NCBI RefSeq assembly: GCF_024166365.1
Contig: NC_064834.1
Span: 71,688,001-71,752,000, forward strand
Direction: 5' to 3'
Source: Elephas maximus indicus
Lineage: Eukaryota; Chordata; Mammalia; Proboscidea; Elephantidae
DNA length: 64,000 bases
The position numbers and the translations under genes are program-made. The notes under the pieces are model-generated. The model did no database searches and had not been told where the DNA came from. It was given only the letters and a program-made list of their open reading frames with translations. Below are positions 33,400 to 44,090 of the stretch, in pieces (position 1 is the stretch's first letter; each line of letters opens with the position of its first letter).

Positions 33400-34022
33400 A
33401 AACACCTCCTGGGTACTGTCTTAAACCTTCTTGGCCAACCTTTTGCTCCTGGCACTGCTGTGGTGACGAGCTCAACACAGGCTTTGTCCAGCTTCACTCT
33501 AGAACAGCTTAAGGGTACCTACTTTGCCCTGTACCTCACATCTCTCACTTTCTGCCCTAAAGCTTCTCTGATGCCTTGGGGTGGGACCTGGGATGGCCAT
33601 GTGCATCCAGGGGATACAGTGATATAGAGCCCTCGGGGTTAGCCATGGCCAGTTTCAGGCGGGAGCTGGGGGCCAATGCGTCTTTCTGCATTGCTTGGAC
33701 AGCCGTTTCTGAGATGCACATCCTAAGGCTCCTTAGAAGGTCCCTTGGGATGCAGCACTCCTTGGCCACCAAAAAAAACCAAAAACCCATTGCCATAGCT
33801 TTTGGTTAGCAGCCGGAGCTCTTAACCACTACGCCACCAGGGTTTCCTCCTTGCCCACACAGTGTTCAATTCTACAACACATCCTTATACCACCACCTTG
33901 TGCTCCTTTCTTCTTTCCCTTTCTCCATTCCTCACTCTTGCTCCCTGGGAACACTCCCAAGTAAACCCCCTGCACACAAGCCTTTGTCTCAGGCTCTGTT
34001 TTCAGAGGAACTGAGACTACGA
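33400..34022 (+). mobile_element. Possible decayed LTR
   Basis: The right end CTCCCTGGGAACACTCCCAA, AAACCCCCTGCACACAAGCC, TTGTCTCAGGCTCTGTTTTC then GAGGAACTGAGACTAC looks like the end of an ERV LTR. The left end is not defined. An AfroSINE remnant is inserted at 33764-33850. Confidence 0.3.
33764..33850 (-). mobile_element. AfroSINE with internal deletion
   Basis: Minus strand: tail AACCAAAAACCCATTGCCAT runs straight into head AGCTTTTGGTTAGCAGCCGG and ACTACGCCACCAGGGTTTCC. About 80 bp of the body is absent. Confidence 0.82.
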
Positions 34023-34387
34023 AAAGGTTTGTGAATATGTATGTACGGGAATACACGTCTCCATACACCAGTGCTCCCCTGGGTGCCAAAACCTTGTATA
34101 ACACAGACCCCCATTCCCCTGGCTTCTTGCCTGGAATGCTGTCCCTCGTATAAACTGGGAAGAGATCGATGGCTGCCTGCTAACAGAGTCAGCTCATGCT
34201 AAGATACACACCTTGATAGGAAACATAACCAGAATCATTACCCAGCACCCAGAACCTCTGCCTTTCTACGTAAATAACAAATCTGTCCCTGGGCTGTATT
34301 CAGCCCACGAGTATTTCATCACTGGCACTGTCCGTTGAGTCTACCACCAATGACCAAAAACCGGGTGATGGGTGGGATAACATCACT
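34023..34387. other. Unassigned DNA
   Basis: No gene or repeat named. Confidence 0.3.
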
Positions 34388-34472
34388 TCCAAACCAAAAA
34401 ATCCAAACCCACTGTCGTCGAGTTGATTCCAACTCATAGCAACTCTATAGGACAGAATAGAACCATGCGGCT
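34388..34472 (-). mobile_element. AfroSINE tail fragment
   Basis: CCACTGTCGTCGAGTTGATT then CAACTCTATAGGACAGAATA: tail and part of body on the minus strand; head missing. Confidence 0.8.
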
Positions 34473-35214
34473 TCAGAAAAACACTCTCAAACCAGGAATT
34501 TTGCGTTTTGTATTTCTGTCTTTCTCCTGGGCAATAACTCACCTTTTTGGCTTAGAAAGATACTAGTTAGCGAAAGACATAGTGTCAATCCGAGAAAACT
34601 CCTTCAGTGAGGATAGTTCATTAAAATCACATGGCTTGTTACAACAGGTTTTCAACTGAATTGCTTAGTGTATGTTTTATAAAACTTTACAAGGCATCTG
34701 CCAACGTTTAACCGGAGTGGCGGGTTGGTGTGTTGGTTTTTCTCTGCAGGGAAGATTCAAGAAAACGGTAATGGGATGTGAACACAATACTTAGAAGCAT
34801 GCTGATGAAGATGGGAAAAATAAATGAGGAGCTATTAAATCTGCTGGAATCGTGGCCAGGCTCTATACTCAAAGACAGGCAGGATTGGGCTCCGTCAAGG
34901 CATGTTGAGATCAAGGCTGTGAAGAATTTGTCAGCTTCCATCATAATTACAGCCACTGCTAAGAGTTCCACATAGCTTTCCCCCAACCCCAGCCCCAAAT
35001 ACAGGCAGAAACAGAAACCCAGAGCATCCTGACAGAACTTTTGGGGTTCGTATTTTGGAATTCTCGTGTGTTTGGAGGGGGGAGAATGAAACGTATCCTG
35101 ACTTTGATTGTGTTTTCTCTAGTTTACACAACAGCCTAAAGGAGACTCTGGGCTTCGTTACAGGCAAAAGGAGTACAACTCTCTGCTGGGAGGAAAACCT
35201 GCCATGCAGGACTT
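34473..35214. other. Unique-looking DNA; no exon called
   Basis: Repeat-free by eye. A TTTTTCTCTGCAG near 34737-34749 resembles a splice acceptor and is followed by an open frame to 34975, but that frame has no recognised domain and a donor-like site follows after only about 20 bases. Confidence 0.35.
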
Positions 35215-35567
35215 GCTATTGTTGTTGTTAGCTGCTGTCGAGTTAGCCCCTGACTCATGGCGACCCCATGCACAACAGAAGAAAACGCTGCCCGGTCCTG
35301 AGCTATACCCATGATGGGGTGCAGATTGGTACCTTTGTGACCCATAGTGTTTCCACTGGCTGATTTTCAGAAGAAGAACGCCAGGCCTTTCTTCTAGTCC
35401 ATCTTAGTCTGGAAGCTCTGCTGAAACCTGTTCAGCATCAGAGCAACACACAAGGGTCCAGTGACAGACAAGTGGTAGCTGCGCATGAGATGCGCCGGCT
35501 GGGAATAGAACCTGGGTCTCCTGTATGGAAGACGAGAATTCTACCACCGAACCACTACTGCGCCTCC
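35215..35567 (-). mobile_element. tRNA-Gly-headed composite SINE, most complete copy
   Basis: On the minus strand, 35567-35491 is tRNA-Gly-like (GTGGTTCGGTGGTAGAATTC, A-box side; ACCCAGGTTCTATTCCCAGC, B-box side). The body contains ATGCTGAACAGGTTTCAGCA and GCTTCCAGACTAAGATGGAC, shared with the RTE leader at 23795. The tail is GTCGCCATGAGTCAGGGGCT then CAGCAGCTAACAACAACAAT, shared with RTE 3' ends. Tripartite: tRNA head, RTE leader-like body, RTE tail. Confidence 0.87.
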
Positions 35568-35934
35568 ATTCATGCCTTAAGCCACCCAAATTTAAATAGT
35601 AAGAAATGTTGGTGAGTGTGGCCTCTGAGGCCATTCACTGTCTGGTCCCTGCTACCTCTCCAGCCACCTTCACCAAAATAAGCATGCATGCCAGTCTTTC
35701 GGAGCCACCTGCTGCTCCCTGAACACACCAGGTGGCTCATGCGCCCATGTTTTTCTCGTCCTGCCATTACACTCCGCAATTCCACTTCTTGTCTCCAGGT
35801 TGACAGCAAAGCATCTCTCATGACACAGCTCTGGGTCGGCTTCTCTGGGAAACCCAAGGTTTTCCACTTTAAACTAGACTTGTCTCCTTCCTCTTTGCCA
35901 TTCCCACTAAACTAAGCCCATCCTTCCATCTTTG
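35568..35934. other. Unassigned DNA
   Basis: Open frames on both strands, none with a recognised domain. Confidence 0.3.
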
Positions 35935-36058
35935 ATCCCAGAATTTTGGAGAGCAAATTCTTTGGGGGCAGGTGCTATGGCTGATTCACTCGTGTATCTT
36001 CACTGCTTAACTCAGTATTGAACACATAGCATGTTTTATGGCTAAAGGAATTAATATT
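35935..36058 (+). mobile_element. L2 3' end, decayed
   Basis: AAATTCTTTGGGGGCAGGTG, TATTGAACACATAGCATGTT and GCTAAAGGAATTAATATTC parallel L2 (…CCATGAGGGCAGGGAC…CCTGGCACATAGTAGG…AATGAATGAA). Confidence 0.6.
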
Positions 36059-37438
36059 CTATAAGACAAGCTGATCGCCTTACTCGAGAGAGTGAGAAAA
36101 TGTTGGAAGCTTGCTGCCTTGAAAAACATTTGGGAGTATTCAGGGCTGAGTCCAACTATAGACTCCAGAATACTACATGCAAAGCCCTGATAAAGCCATA
36201 GAGAAAACACAGTCTGCGAAATCACAAAGGCCTCCCTACGCAGCCAGCCAATGTTGATGCAGCCTTAATCCACAAGCTTCAGCTATGCCACTTCTCATTT
36301 CCCTGACTAAAATGCACACCGCATTTCAAAAAGGAAAAACACGTTGGGACGGAGGAGTGAGGAAGATGAGGGGATAGCACACAACGAAGGCTCTCGGAGC
36401 TTGGACTTCTCCAACTTGTTGTGAACGTATTTCTTCTGGAAGGGCCTTTCCAAGAGAAGTGCACTTTGATCCTAAGCACAACCTCATTTGGAACCCAAAG
36501 GGTGGTGTTTGAAACCTCAGAGTTCCTAATAACCCACAATCCACAGAACCCTTACTGATATTTCCACTTCCTCCTGTCATCTTCTGAACCAGACAACCAT
36601 GATGCAACAAGGCTTATTCAAAGCACAAAAAATGTACTGTGAGCAAAATTCAGGGGTAAAGTAGGGAAGAATCTAGCACAGAGAAGAGAATGTAATTCAG
36701 AAAAACTTTTCTCCTACCGATTATTTCACCACATAAAAACAATCGTTTCTTGCAATGCATCAAGGAGAGAAATCTGGACACTCCAGCTCTTCATTACATC
36801 CCTGCTCTGATAAACCTCGAAGGACAATGGCAGCCAAATTTCTGAGCAGGCAAAGGGATTTGGGCTGTGGACTCCACGGAGGAGGGAAGGCTAATCACCC
36901 GGGAAAGGTGAAGCCAGACCGCTGGGTAAGCAGAGTGCAGATGAGCGTGGGTAATTCGAACTCCCAATACAGCTGGACCAACCACTGAACTGTCACCTCA
37001 TATCCAGCTTGTAACTGAGAAACCACAATTACCCATTTGAGCACATTTACGAGGAAAAGCAGGGAGCCGAAGGCATTATGGGGAGACTGTTTAGAGCAGA
37101 AGAATTGGGGCAATGAGCAGGGATGATCACATGTGCTTCCCTGCGGGAGCTTGGAAGGGAAGCCAGAAGGCCAGCTCCGGGGTAGCCCTTCGTATGAAAG
37201 GCACAGAGAAGAGGAGAGGCAGGACTGAAAAGGAGAGGGAAAAAAAATCAGGATGGAGGGAGGCAAGCCACAACCACTGATTTATTTAGAAGCAACAACT
37301 CCCAAACTCTAATACTGATAAGGCTTTGAGGTCAAAGAGGTGTTCCTACAGGGATAGAAAAGCCTTGTGTTTATTTTTTGGTTTTTGTCGTTTGTTTTTA
37401 TTTTCTTTTTTCCTTGCACAGGAAAAATTAGAAAAAAA
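36059..37438. other. Unassigned DNA
   Basis: About 1.4 kb, no gene or named repeat. Open frames at 36279-36610 and 36895-37266 (minus) lack recognisable domains. Confidence 0.4.
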
Positions 37439-37646
37439 AAAAAAGAACCTGTTGCCTTCTAAATCAATTCTGACTCATAGCTACCTTACAGGACAGAGTA
37501 GAACTGCCCCACAGGGTTTCCAAGGCTGTAATCTTTGGAGAAGCAGACCGCCACATCTTTCTTCTGCGGAGAAGCTGGTGGGCTTAAATCACTGACCTTT
37601 TAGTTAGCAGCCAAGTGCTTAGCCACTCTGCAATCAGGGCTCCTTA
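37439..37646 (-). mobile_element. AfroSINE, longer body subtype
   Basis: Minus strand: tail GTTGCCTTCTAAATCAATTC, body GTTTCCAAGGCTGTAATCTT, head ACCTTTTAGTTAGCAGCCAA and CTGCAATCAGGGCTCC. Preceded by an A13 run at 37432, not expected at this end of a minus-strand copy, and probably unrelated. Confidence 0.88.
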
Positions 37647-38260
37647 CAGAAGAAGCACCCCCAACTAAATCTGACTCTCCCCCCTCCTTTCCATTTCTAA
37701 GCCTCAGGCAGCAACACATGCAGTTTTATTTACAGCGCCATTCAATATTCAAACCCAAGCTCAGAATCTGATATGGATTCCTGACACTTGCTGACATGTT
37801 TTGGATCATTAAGGCAATACATCCTTTACATTCTGCAAATTCCTTCAAAACTTTTCCAAAGAAATAATTCCTGCACACTACCCCCCAGTTCTGGAAGCAC
37901 ACACAGGTCCTGTCTCAACTTGTCTCCAAGTCCTTCGATTCCACTTTTGACCGCTAATCAAGCAGTGAAAATCTCTGCTGCTTTCACCACAGTGGGCTTT
38001 CCTTGCAGTGACTCTACTGTGCCTGCTTAGAAACGCCGGTCCGGGAGGATCCCACAGGTTTCACTTGGATCTTAAATACTTTTTGGGGGGAGGGGGCAAC
38101 ACTGAACTTGGGAGATTGACACACCAGGCCTCTGGTTCATTTTACAGAACCTGAGGCCTCAAATGCAGGGCATTTTGGGGGCATGGCAAAAGAATTGGGT
38201 GCCAGATTCTACAAATGAAATCAGACATTAAATATTTACAAATGTCAGCTATTAAAAAAC
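37647..38260. other. Unassigned DNA
   Basis: No gene or repeat named; a GGGGGGAGGGGGC run near 38083-38095. Confidence 0.35.
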
Positions 38261-39070
38261 TCAGGTGATGGGGGTTGGGGGACCATGGTTTCAGGGGACA
38301 TCTAATTCAATTGGCATAATAAAATCTGTTAAGAAAACATTCTGCGTCCCACTTTGGAGAGTGGCGTCGGGGTCTTAAATGCTAGCAAGCAGCCATCCAA
38401 GATACATCAATTGGTCTCAACCCACCTGGATCAAAGGAGAATGAAGAACACCAAGGACACAAGGTAATTATGAGCCCAAGAGACAGAAAGGGCCACATAA
38501 ACCAGAGACTACATCAGCCTGAGACCAGAAGAACTAGATGGTGCCGGCTACAACCAATGACTGCCCTGACAGGGAACACAACAGAGAACCCCTGAGGGAG
38601 CAGGAGAGCAGTGGGATGCAGACCCCACAGTCTCGTAAAAAGACCAGACTTAATAGTCTGACTGAGACTAGAAGGACCCCAGTGGTCATGGCCCCCAGAA
38701 CTTCTGTTAGCCCAGGACAGAAACCATTCCCAAAGCTAACTCATCAGAGAGGGATTGGACTGGACAATGGGATAGAAAAAGATGCCGGTGAATAATGAGC
38801 TTCTTGGATCAAGTAGACAGTTGAGACTATGTTGGCAACTCCTAACTGGAGGGGAGATGAGAAGGCAGAGGGGGTTAAAAGCTGGCGGAATGGACATGAA
38901 AAGAGAGAGTGGAGGGAGGGAGCCAGTCGTCTCATTAGGGGGAGAGCAATTAGGAGTATATAGCAAGGTGTATATAAATGTTTATATGAGAGACTGACTT
39001 GATTTGTAAACTTTCACTTAAAGCACAATAAAAATTTTTTTAAAAATAAAGAAAAAAAAAAATCAGGTGA
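38261..39070 (+). mobile_element. Polyadenylated retroposon 'unit A', copy 1
   Basis: About 790 bp between TCAGGTGA at 38261-38268 and 39063-39070. Shares its entire length with 44205-44989 and 49070-49857: TTCTGCGTCCCACTTTGGAG, TCAATTGGTCTCAACCCACC, GGACACTTGAGACTGTG-type segment and AAGCACAATAAAAATTTTTT. AATAAA, an A-rich tail and the target duplication indicate L1-mediated insertion. I cannot name the family; the variable 5' ends fit a LINE 3' end. Confidence 0.88.
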
Positions 39071-39556
39071 CAGGAGGAGAGTTAAGTTCTAAGAGTGTGT
39101 CACAGAATCAGCCAACCACAGGGACAGGAGAAATTTCTATTGATTGGTGAATGCTGACCCTCAAGGCAGAATAACAAGGTACAAAGAAGGCAGGAAGAAG
39201 AGATCATAGAATTAAGAAAATGGTGCAGTACCAACCCCAGGACCCTACCCCCAGAGAGCCATGAGTGTGACATTGAACCTCTTCCTTGTCCAAGTGTTCT
39301 TACTTAGCTCTTCTGGGAAATTTCGTTTTTAAGGTAATTCTGTCTCTGACTTGACAGTGGAGATCAGCCAGCAAATAGGATTCATTTTTACAGAGATTGC
39401 TTTGTTGGAATGCATCTATTCCATGAAGCCGGGAATGTCTGTTTTCACATTTCAAACAACAACAGAGGATTTTCCTTTAATAAGATGGCTCCCCCTTTAA
39501 ATGGGACAAGAGAATTGAAATATTACGTCCAGCATGTTTGGCCCCCTTCCTGCATC
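39071..39556. other. Unique-looking DNA
   Basis: No gene or transposon. 39330-39550 (for example GCATCTATTCCATGAAGCCG, AATAAGATGGCTCCCCCTTT) has the look of non-repetitive sequence. Confidence 0.35.
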
Positions 39557-39776
39557 ATCTAGGTCCCTGGGTAGCATGAACAGTTTGTGCTCGACTACTG
39601 ACCTAAAGGTTGGCAGTTCAAACCCACCCAGCAGCATTATGGAAGAAGGGCCTGGCGATCTGCTTCCGTGAAGATTATAAACAAAAAAACCCCGTGAAGC
39701 AGCTCTACTCTATAACACATGGGGTTGCCATGAGTCAGAATCAACTCTTCAGCAACACGTTTGGCTTGGTTTTTCC
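39557..39776 (+). mobile_element. AfroSINE, longer body subtype
   Basis: Head GGTCCCTGGGTAGCATGAAC, then GACCTAAAGGTTGGCAGTTC, body GAAGAAGGGCCTGGCGATCT, tail CATGAGTCAGAATCAACTCT. Confidence 0.9.
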
Positions 39777-39787
39777 TTTTATCTGTA

Positions 39788-39942
39788 TCAGTGGTTTTCA
39801 CGATGTGATCCTTGGACCCACAGTATCAGTATCATCTGAGAACTTACTAGAAATCCAAATTTTCAGGGCCCACCCAGGCCTTCTGAGGGTGTTCGGCAAC
39901 ACTTCAATAAACCTTCCCAACGATTCTGGTGCTTACTAAGGA
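39788..39942. mobile_element. MER5A hAT element
   Basis: Begins with the terminal repeat CAGTGGTTTTCACGATGTGA, then ACCCACAGTATCAGTATCAT, GAGAACTTACTAGAAATCCA, AGGGCCCACCCAGGCCTTCT and ACGATTCTGGTGCTTACTAA: MER5A order throughout. Confidence 0.85.
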
Positions 39943-40024
39943 ATGGTCACGACTCCTTCTTTCAAATTTCCCTGTCTACTACCTGTAAGCTAATTCTTGC
40001 TGTAATGGGGCAAACTGGGATATC

Positions 40025-40228
40025 TCTCCATAATACAGGGAAACCTGCGAAAGCCGGAAACTGTGTAAGGCAGAAACCTGTCAGAGAAGGAAAGCTCAAA
40101 TCTTTTCCACTGATAGAGAGCGATAGAAAAGTGGTAAGACTGTACTCTGTCAAAGGCGGGAAACTTGGGAGACCCAGAAAAACGAGGCAGTCCCGCCCAG
40201 TTCCAGCTCTCACAGGTTTCACACTGTT
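40025..40228 (+). repeat. Unclassified dispersed repeat, copy 2, with internal subrepeats
   Basis: Same family as 30482. This copy extends further left, where three imperfect 17-18 bp units occur: GGAAACCTGCGAAAGCC, GGAAACTGTGTAAGGCA, GAAACCTGTCAGAGAAGG. Right part: TGTCAAAGGCGGGAAACTTG, AACGAGGCAGTCCCGCCCAG. Confidence 0.72.
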
Positions 40229-42072
40229 AGGCAAATGCTAACAACTGGGTTTCCCTCTTGGTCTGTTACAGGTTGGCTTTATTCTTCCCATTTCTTTGAT
40301 GTGTATATGTTTAACCTAGAACGATATTTCTCTATAAACAACATCAGCAACTTGCACTTACTTTGAAAAAACTTTTAGCCATTTCAGGTAACAATCCCCC
40401 ACGTGGCTTATAGCACCCAGAACTCTGGTGAATGTTATGAGTATTTTGCAGCCAGGAAGTGAGTGCAACATTAACACTGTCCAGAAGTGACTGGTGATAA
40501 ACTCCGGCGCTGCTACACAAAGGAAAAACCAGGCTCCGAGATGCAGGCACTCGCAGGATACATTCTGCAGTTGAGAGGAAAAACCCACACAAACTCCAAA
40601 CAAAACCAGTTCAAATAAACCTTGTTCCTTGCCATCTATAAACAGAGTCAAGTTCAAGAGAGAATCTTTTGGCCCCAGCAAGAGCTATGGAATGAGATAA
40701 GATGTTTTCGCCTTGATTTCAGTGTGTGGACTGCATCGACGCCCCATTATAGAGGCATTTCAAATATCCATTAATGATTTAATTGACTAAGTCTCATTCT
40801 TCCCGGGCTACCATATTGGGCTTATCTGTACAGAACTTCCTGCTATTATCTTAAGTCTCTGGCAGCTTAATGAAGGCTGTATGTCAGCAAACACTATTTT
40901 TTTTTTAATTGGAGGATAAACTTACAAGGAGTAAATGCTCCCTTAGATGCTGAGAGGTCATACTTGCCCCAACTTGACGTGAATGTCTGACAGCTGCTTC
41001 AAGGAGTCCACGTGGCCCTGGGCAATGGAGCTGTTTAATCGTGTTCACGTAGGACATTCTTCTTAGGGCTGGAAAGACAAGTCAGTTAATGAATTTACCT
41101 TCTTCACATCCCAGGTACCTACCGGTCAGAAGACGGAACGTGAAAATCTTCACACTGTCTATTTTCAAGTCCATGTCATACTGAACGTCTACAGGGAAGT
41201 CAGTGCTTTGTTTTGTTGCTTTTAAAAAGGAATGCTAGCTTTCCAGTTTGTGGTGACATCTCTGAACTGCGAGACCTGGTGGTGTTTTTCAGGAGCAGTC
41301 ATTGAAATTCGCTCTAACCCAACCAAACTCCTTTTAACGAGTTCAGGGGAATCGGGGTGTTTGTGTTGGCTTGCTGGGCCTTCGAGACTCCCAGATTTAG
41401 CCGGCTGAGGCACAAACCAGCAGCCGGAGAAGGCATTAGTCTCCCCCCACACCCACATATCTACCCTGTAAGCCAATGGCCAAGAGCAATGCCAAGGAGT
41501 TCAAGCAATTTCTTATTTTAGGGAAACAAAAGCCAACAACCCAAAAATCAACGTCCCCGGGAAAAGGTCAATAGACCTCAGTACTTTAATGGATGTAACA
41601 AATATTTAAATAAGGATAATATAAAAATGCATTTGGTCATTTTGATTTATTTCCAGTGACTTGGCTCCTACTCCACTGAGCGGTTCCCAAAATCAGGCTG
41701 GATTTCTGCTGACATATTCAGCCATGCCACTTCTGTTTTCTCTCCTTCTGCGTGCCTTTCAATCGTACGTGAGACTCTTCCAAAAGGACCGCAAAGTACA
41801 ACACCAAAGAGATCCTCAGTCTATCAACTGACTACTACATACTAAGTGGCTTTATAAAGCAGGGCACCCCACCAAGCTTCCCTCACAATGCTCTAGAAGA
41901 TTGGTCTGGGCCACAGTGGCACCCAGGTCCTGATCAATCCCAACCATCAGAGCAACCTTTTCCCTTTTCAAAGCTAGAGCCCCACAGGGATGAAGACAAC
42001 CTTCCCTGAATTCTAAATTCAAGACCCAGTCAACCTCCAATCTATAGGAAGAATATTAGGTTCATCAGAAAA
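40229..42072. other. Unassigned DNA, partly unique-looking
   Basis: About 1.8 kb without a named repeat. 40680-40890 contains ATTAATGA (40770-40777) next to TTAATTGA and resembles a conserved non-coding block. No gene; open frames at 40344-40681 and 41222-41476 (minus) have no recognised domain. Confidence 0.35.
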
Positions 42073-42378
42073 ACTACTGTTGTTGTTAGGTGCCTTTGAG
42101 TCAGTTCCCACTCATAGTGACACCATGTACAACAGAACAAAACACTGCCTGCTTGTGCACCATCTTCACAATCATTTTTATGCTTGAGCCCATTGTTGCA
42201 GCCACTGTGTCAATCTACCTCATTGAGAGTCTTCCTCTTTTTCTCTGACCCTCTACGCCACCAAGCATGACATCCTTCTTCAGGGACTGATCCCTCCTAA
42301 TAACCTGTCCAAAGTATGTGAGACGAAGTCTCGCCATCCTTGCTTCTAAGGAGCATTCCGGGTGTACTTCTTCCAAGG
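42073..42378 (-). mobile_element. RTE LINE 3' end
   Basis: Minus strand: tail CTGTTGTTGTTAGGTGCCTT, GTCAGTTCCCACTCATAGTG, then CATTGTTGCAGCCACTGTGT and CAGGGACTGATCCCTCCTAA, CGCCATCCTTGCTTCTAAGG. Same 3' terminus as the RTE fragments at 46096 and 55236; all coding sequence except the very end is missing. Confidence 0.88.
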
Positions 42379-43714
42379 TAAACTATAAAAAACTATAGCT
42401 ATGACAAATTCCACTTGTGCCTATAATAACAAAATGGGCTGTTGTTAGGAAATCTGCTAAACACCTAGAGTCACAACCTTCCATGGTGACACCATCATCA
42501 GAAATGTGGCTATCACAGAAATTGATTAGGGAGAGAAATGAGGACTACTTGGGGAACTATTAACAGGTTTTAGGTTCATGAGCATTTATTGAACAAAGAA
42601 TATTCTCCAGATGCTGTGTCTAATAACTAAAGCCAAAATCTGTGGCGTGAAGGAAGTGAGATTGCTATAAAATGGGAACTCCCTGATGAAGGAGCCAAAT
42701 AGAGATGGGAGAAATATGATGACCAAGGGTTTTCTGGACATAAGCCCAATACCACCAGGACAACTTAGATAAAACCTAAGCTCAAGGCATGGGTTAGATG
42801 AGCTGGCCTACCTGGAGCCCTATCATTATTTATTTGTTACCGTAGAAGGGGAAAATAGCCCCCTCAAAAAAGAGAGTCCCTGACATTCAATTAATCTGCT
42901 CCGTACCATGTTACAAATAAAATTTAAGGAATCTAACACCTCTTAATGAAAAAAATAAATCTTCAGAAGTTATTGTCTGGGAAACCTGGACATTGTCTGA
43001 GGACCTGGTTGCCTGTGACAACCTACATTTGCCTGGTGGGATTGCCAGGGGATCAAATACCAGCCCATAAAGTTGCTAATATAATTGATGCCGGTGATGG
43101 GAGGAAAAGCATTCATCAGTTAGAAAGCCTGTGTAGGCAAAACAGAGGCGGGGGTGGGGTGCCTTTTCTGAAGACTTGATTCTGAAAACAGAAGGTCTCT
43201 GAGGAATTTTCTCTAGGCTACAACTGGAGGCCAAGTAAAACCAGGTGTGCAGAACAGGTGATGAGCCCTAGACTAGACCTTCCTCAATTACAGATGGAGA
43301 CCACTCGTTTCCTCCAAATCACAGCAACCGGAAATTTAGTTCTTCCTTTCAATGGTGACCTCAAAGTTTAAAACCACTCATGTTAAGTTGACTGTGTTTG
43401 GTGGCAAACAAGAAAATAAAGCCCCAACACATGGACAGCATCGTATAAATATGAAGTTATTTTGCCTTTTTTTCTGAATCTCAGGAGCAGATAGTTGAGT
43501 TAACCTTATGCCTCGGTTCCTGGCCTGTGATCGTCATCAGCCCAAGCAAGACTTCTCTTTAGTTTATTTTGTTTTATTTTATTGACTTCTTTCTTTCTTT
43601 TTCTTCTCATTCCCACTCCTGCCCCCATCCCATCACAGACAGCAGTTCTAATGCATTTAATATACATCCTCGAATTTGTAAGTATCCCTGTAAAATGTAG
43701 TATTGTATGTTTAT
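42379..43714. other. Unassigned DNA
   Basis: About 1.3 kb, no gene or named repeat. Confidence 0.4.
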
Positions 43715-43826
43715 ACCAGGGCTTCAGACAGGTTTGTTCTGCTTCGAACCCCTGCTGAGAATTTACATTTTCTAACAAGTTTCCAACGATGTTTATGCTG
43801 CTGGTTAGGGACTAATTCTGAGGACA
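43715..43826. mobile_element. MER5A-like right part
   Basis: GAGAATTTACATTTTCTAAC, AAGTTTCCAACGATGTTTAT then GCTGCTGGTTAGGGACTAAT corresponds to the right half of MER5A (…TTGCATTTCTAACAAGTTCCCAGG…GCTGCTGGTC…). Confidence 0.72.
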
Positions 43827-43955
43827 GCAGTGGTTCTCAAAATTTATTATTCATAAGAGTTGACTGGGGATCTCATTAAACTGTAGATTCTGATTCATTA
43901 TATCTGGGGTGGAAATGCAGATTCTCAGCAGGGGCACAAACTAGAATGAACTGGT
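43827..43955. mobile_element. MER5A-like left part
   Basis: Starts with terminal repeat CAGTGGTTCTCAAAATTTAT, then GACTGGGGATCTCATTAAAC, AGATTCTGATTCATTATATC and GGGGTGGAAATGCAGATTCT. It immediately follows the right half of another copy. Confidence 0.78.
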
Positions 43956-44090
43956 TTGAAGCCCTGATACATACATTTCAATGTACATAAGGGGTATTAA
44001 GGAATGGACCTTTTTTTTTTAACCCAGCAATGTTTTAAAGATCTATCCCACAATCATGAGAATGTAATCAGTCACTAATTATGCATGTAG

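Noticed and set aside
34737..34975. Possible coding exon after a polypyrimidine-AG acceptor
   Set aside because: The acceptor-like TTTTTCTCTGCAG is followed by a donor-like GTAATGG after about 20 bases. The later open frame needs a GTG or upstream start and shows no known domain.
37432..37444. A13 run as the tail of the adjacent SINE or of a processed pseudogene
   Set aside because: AfroSINEs end in an RTE-type tail without long poly(A), and nothing upstream resembles a processed mRNA.
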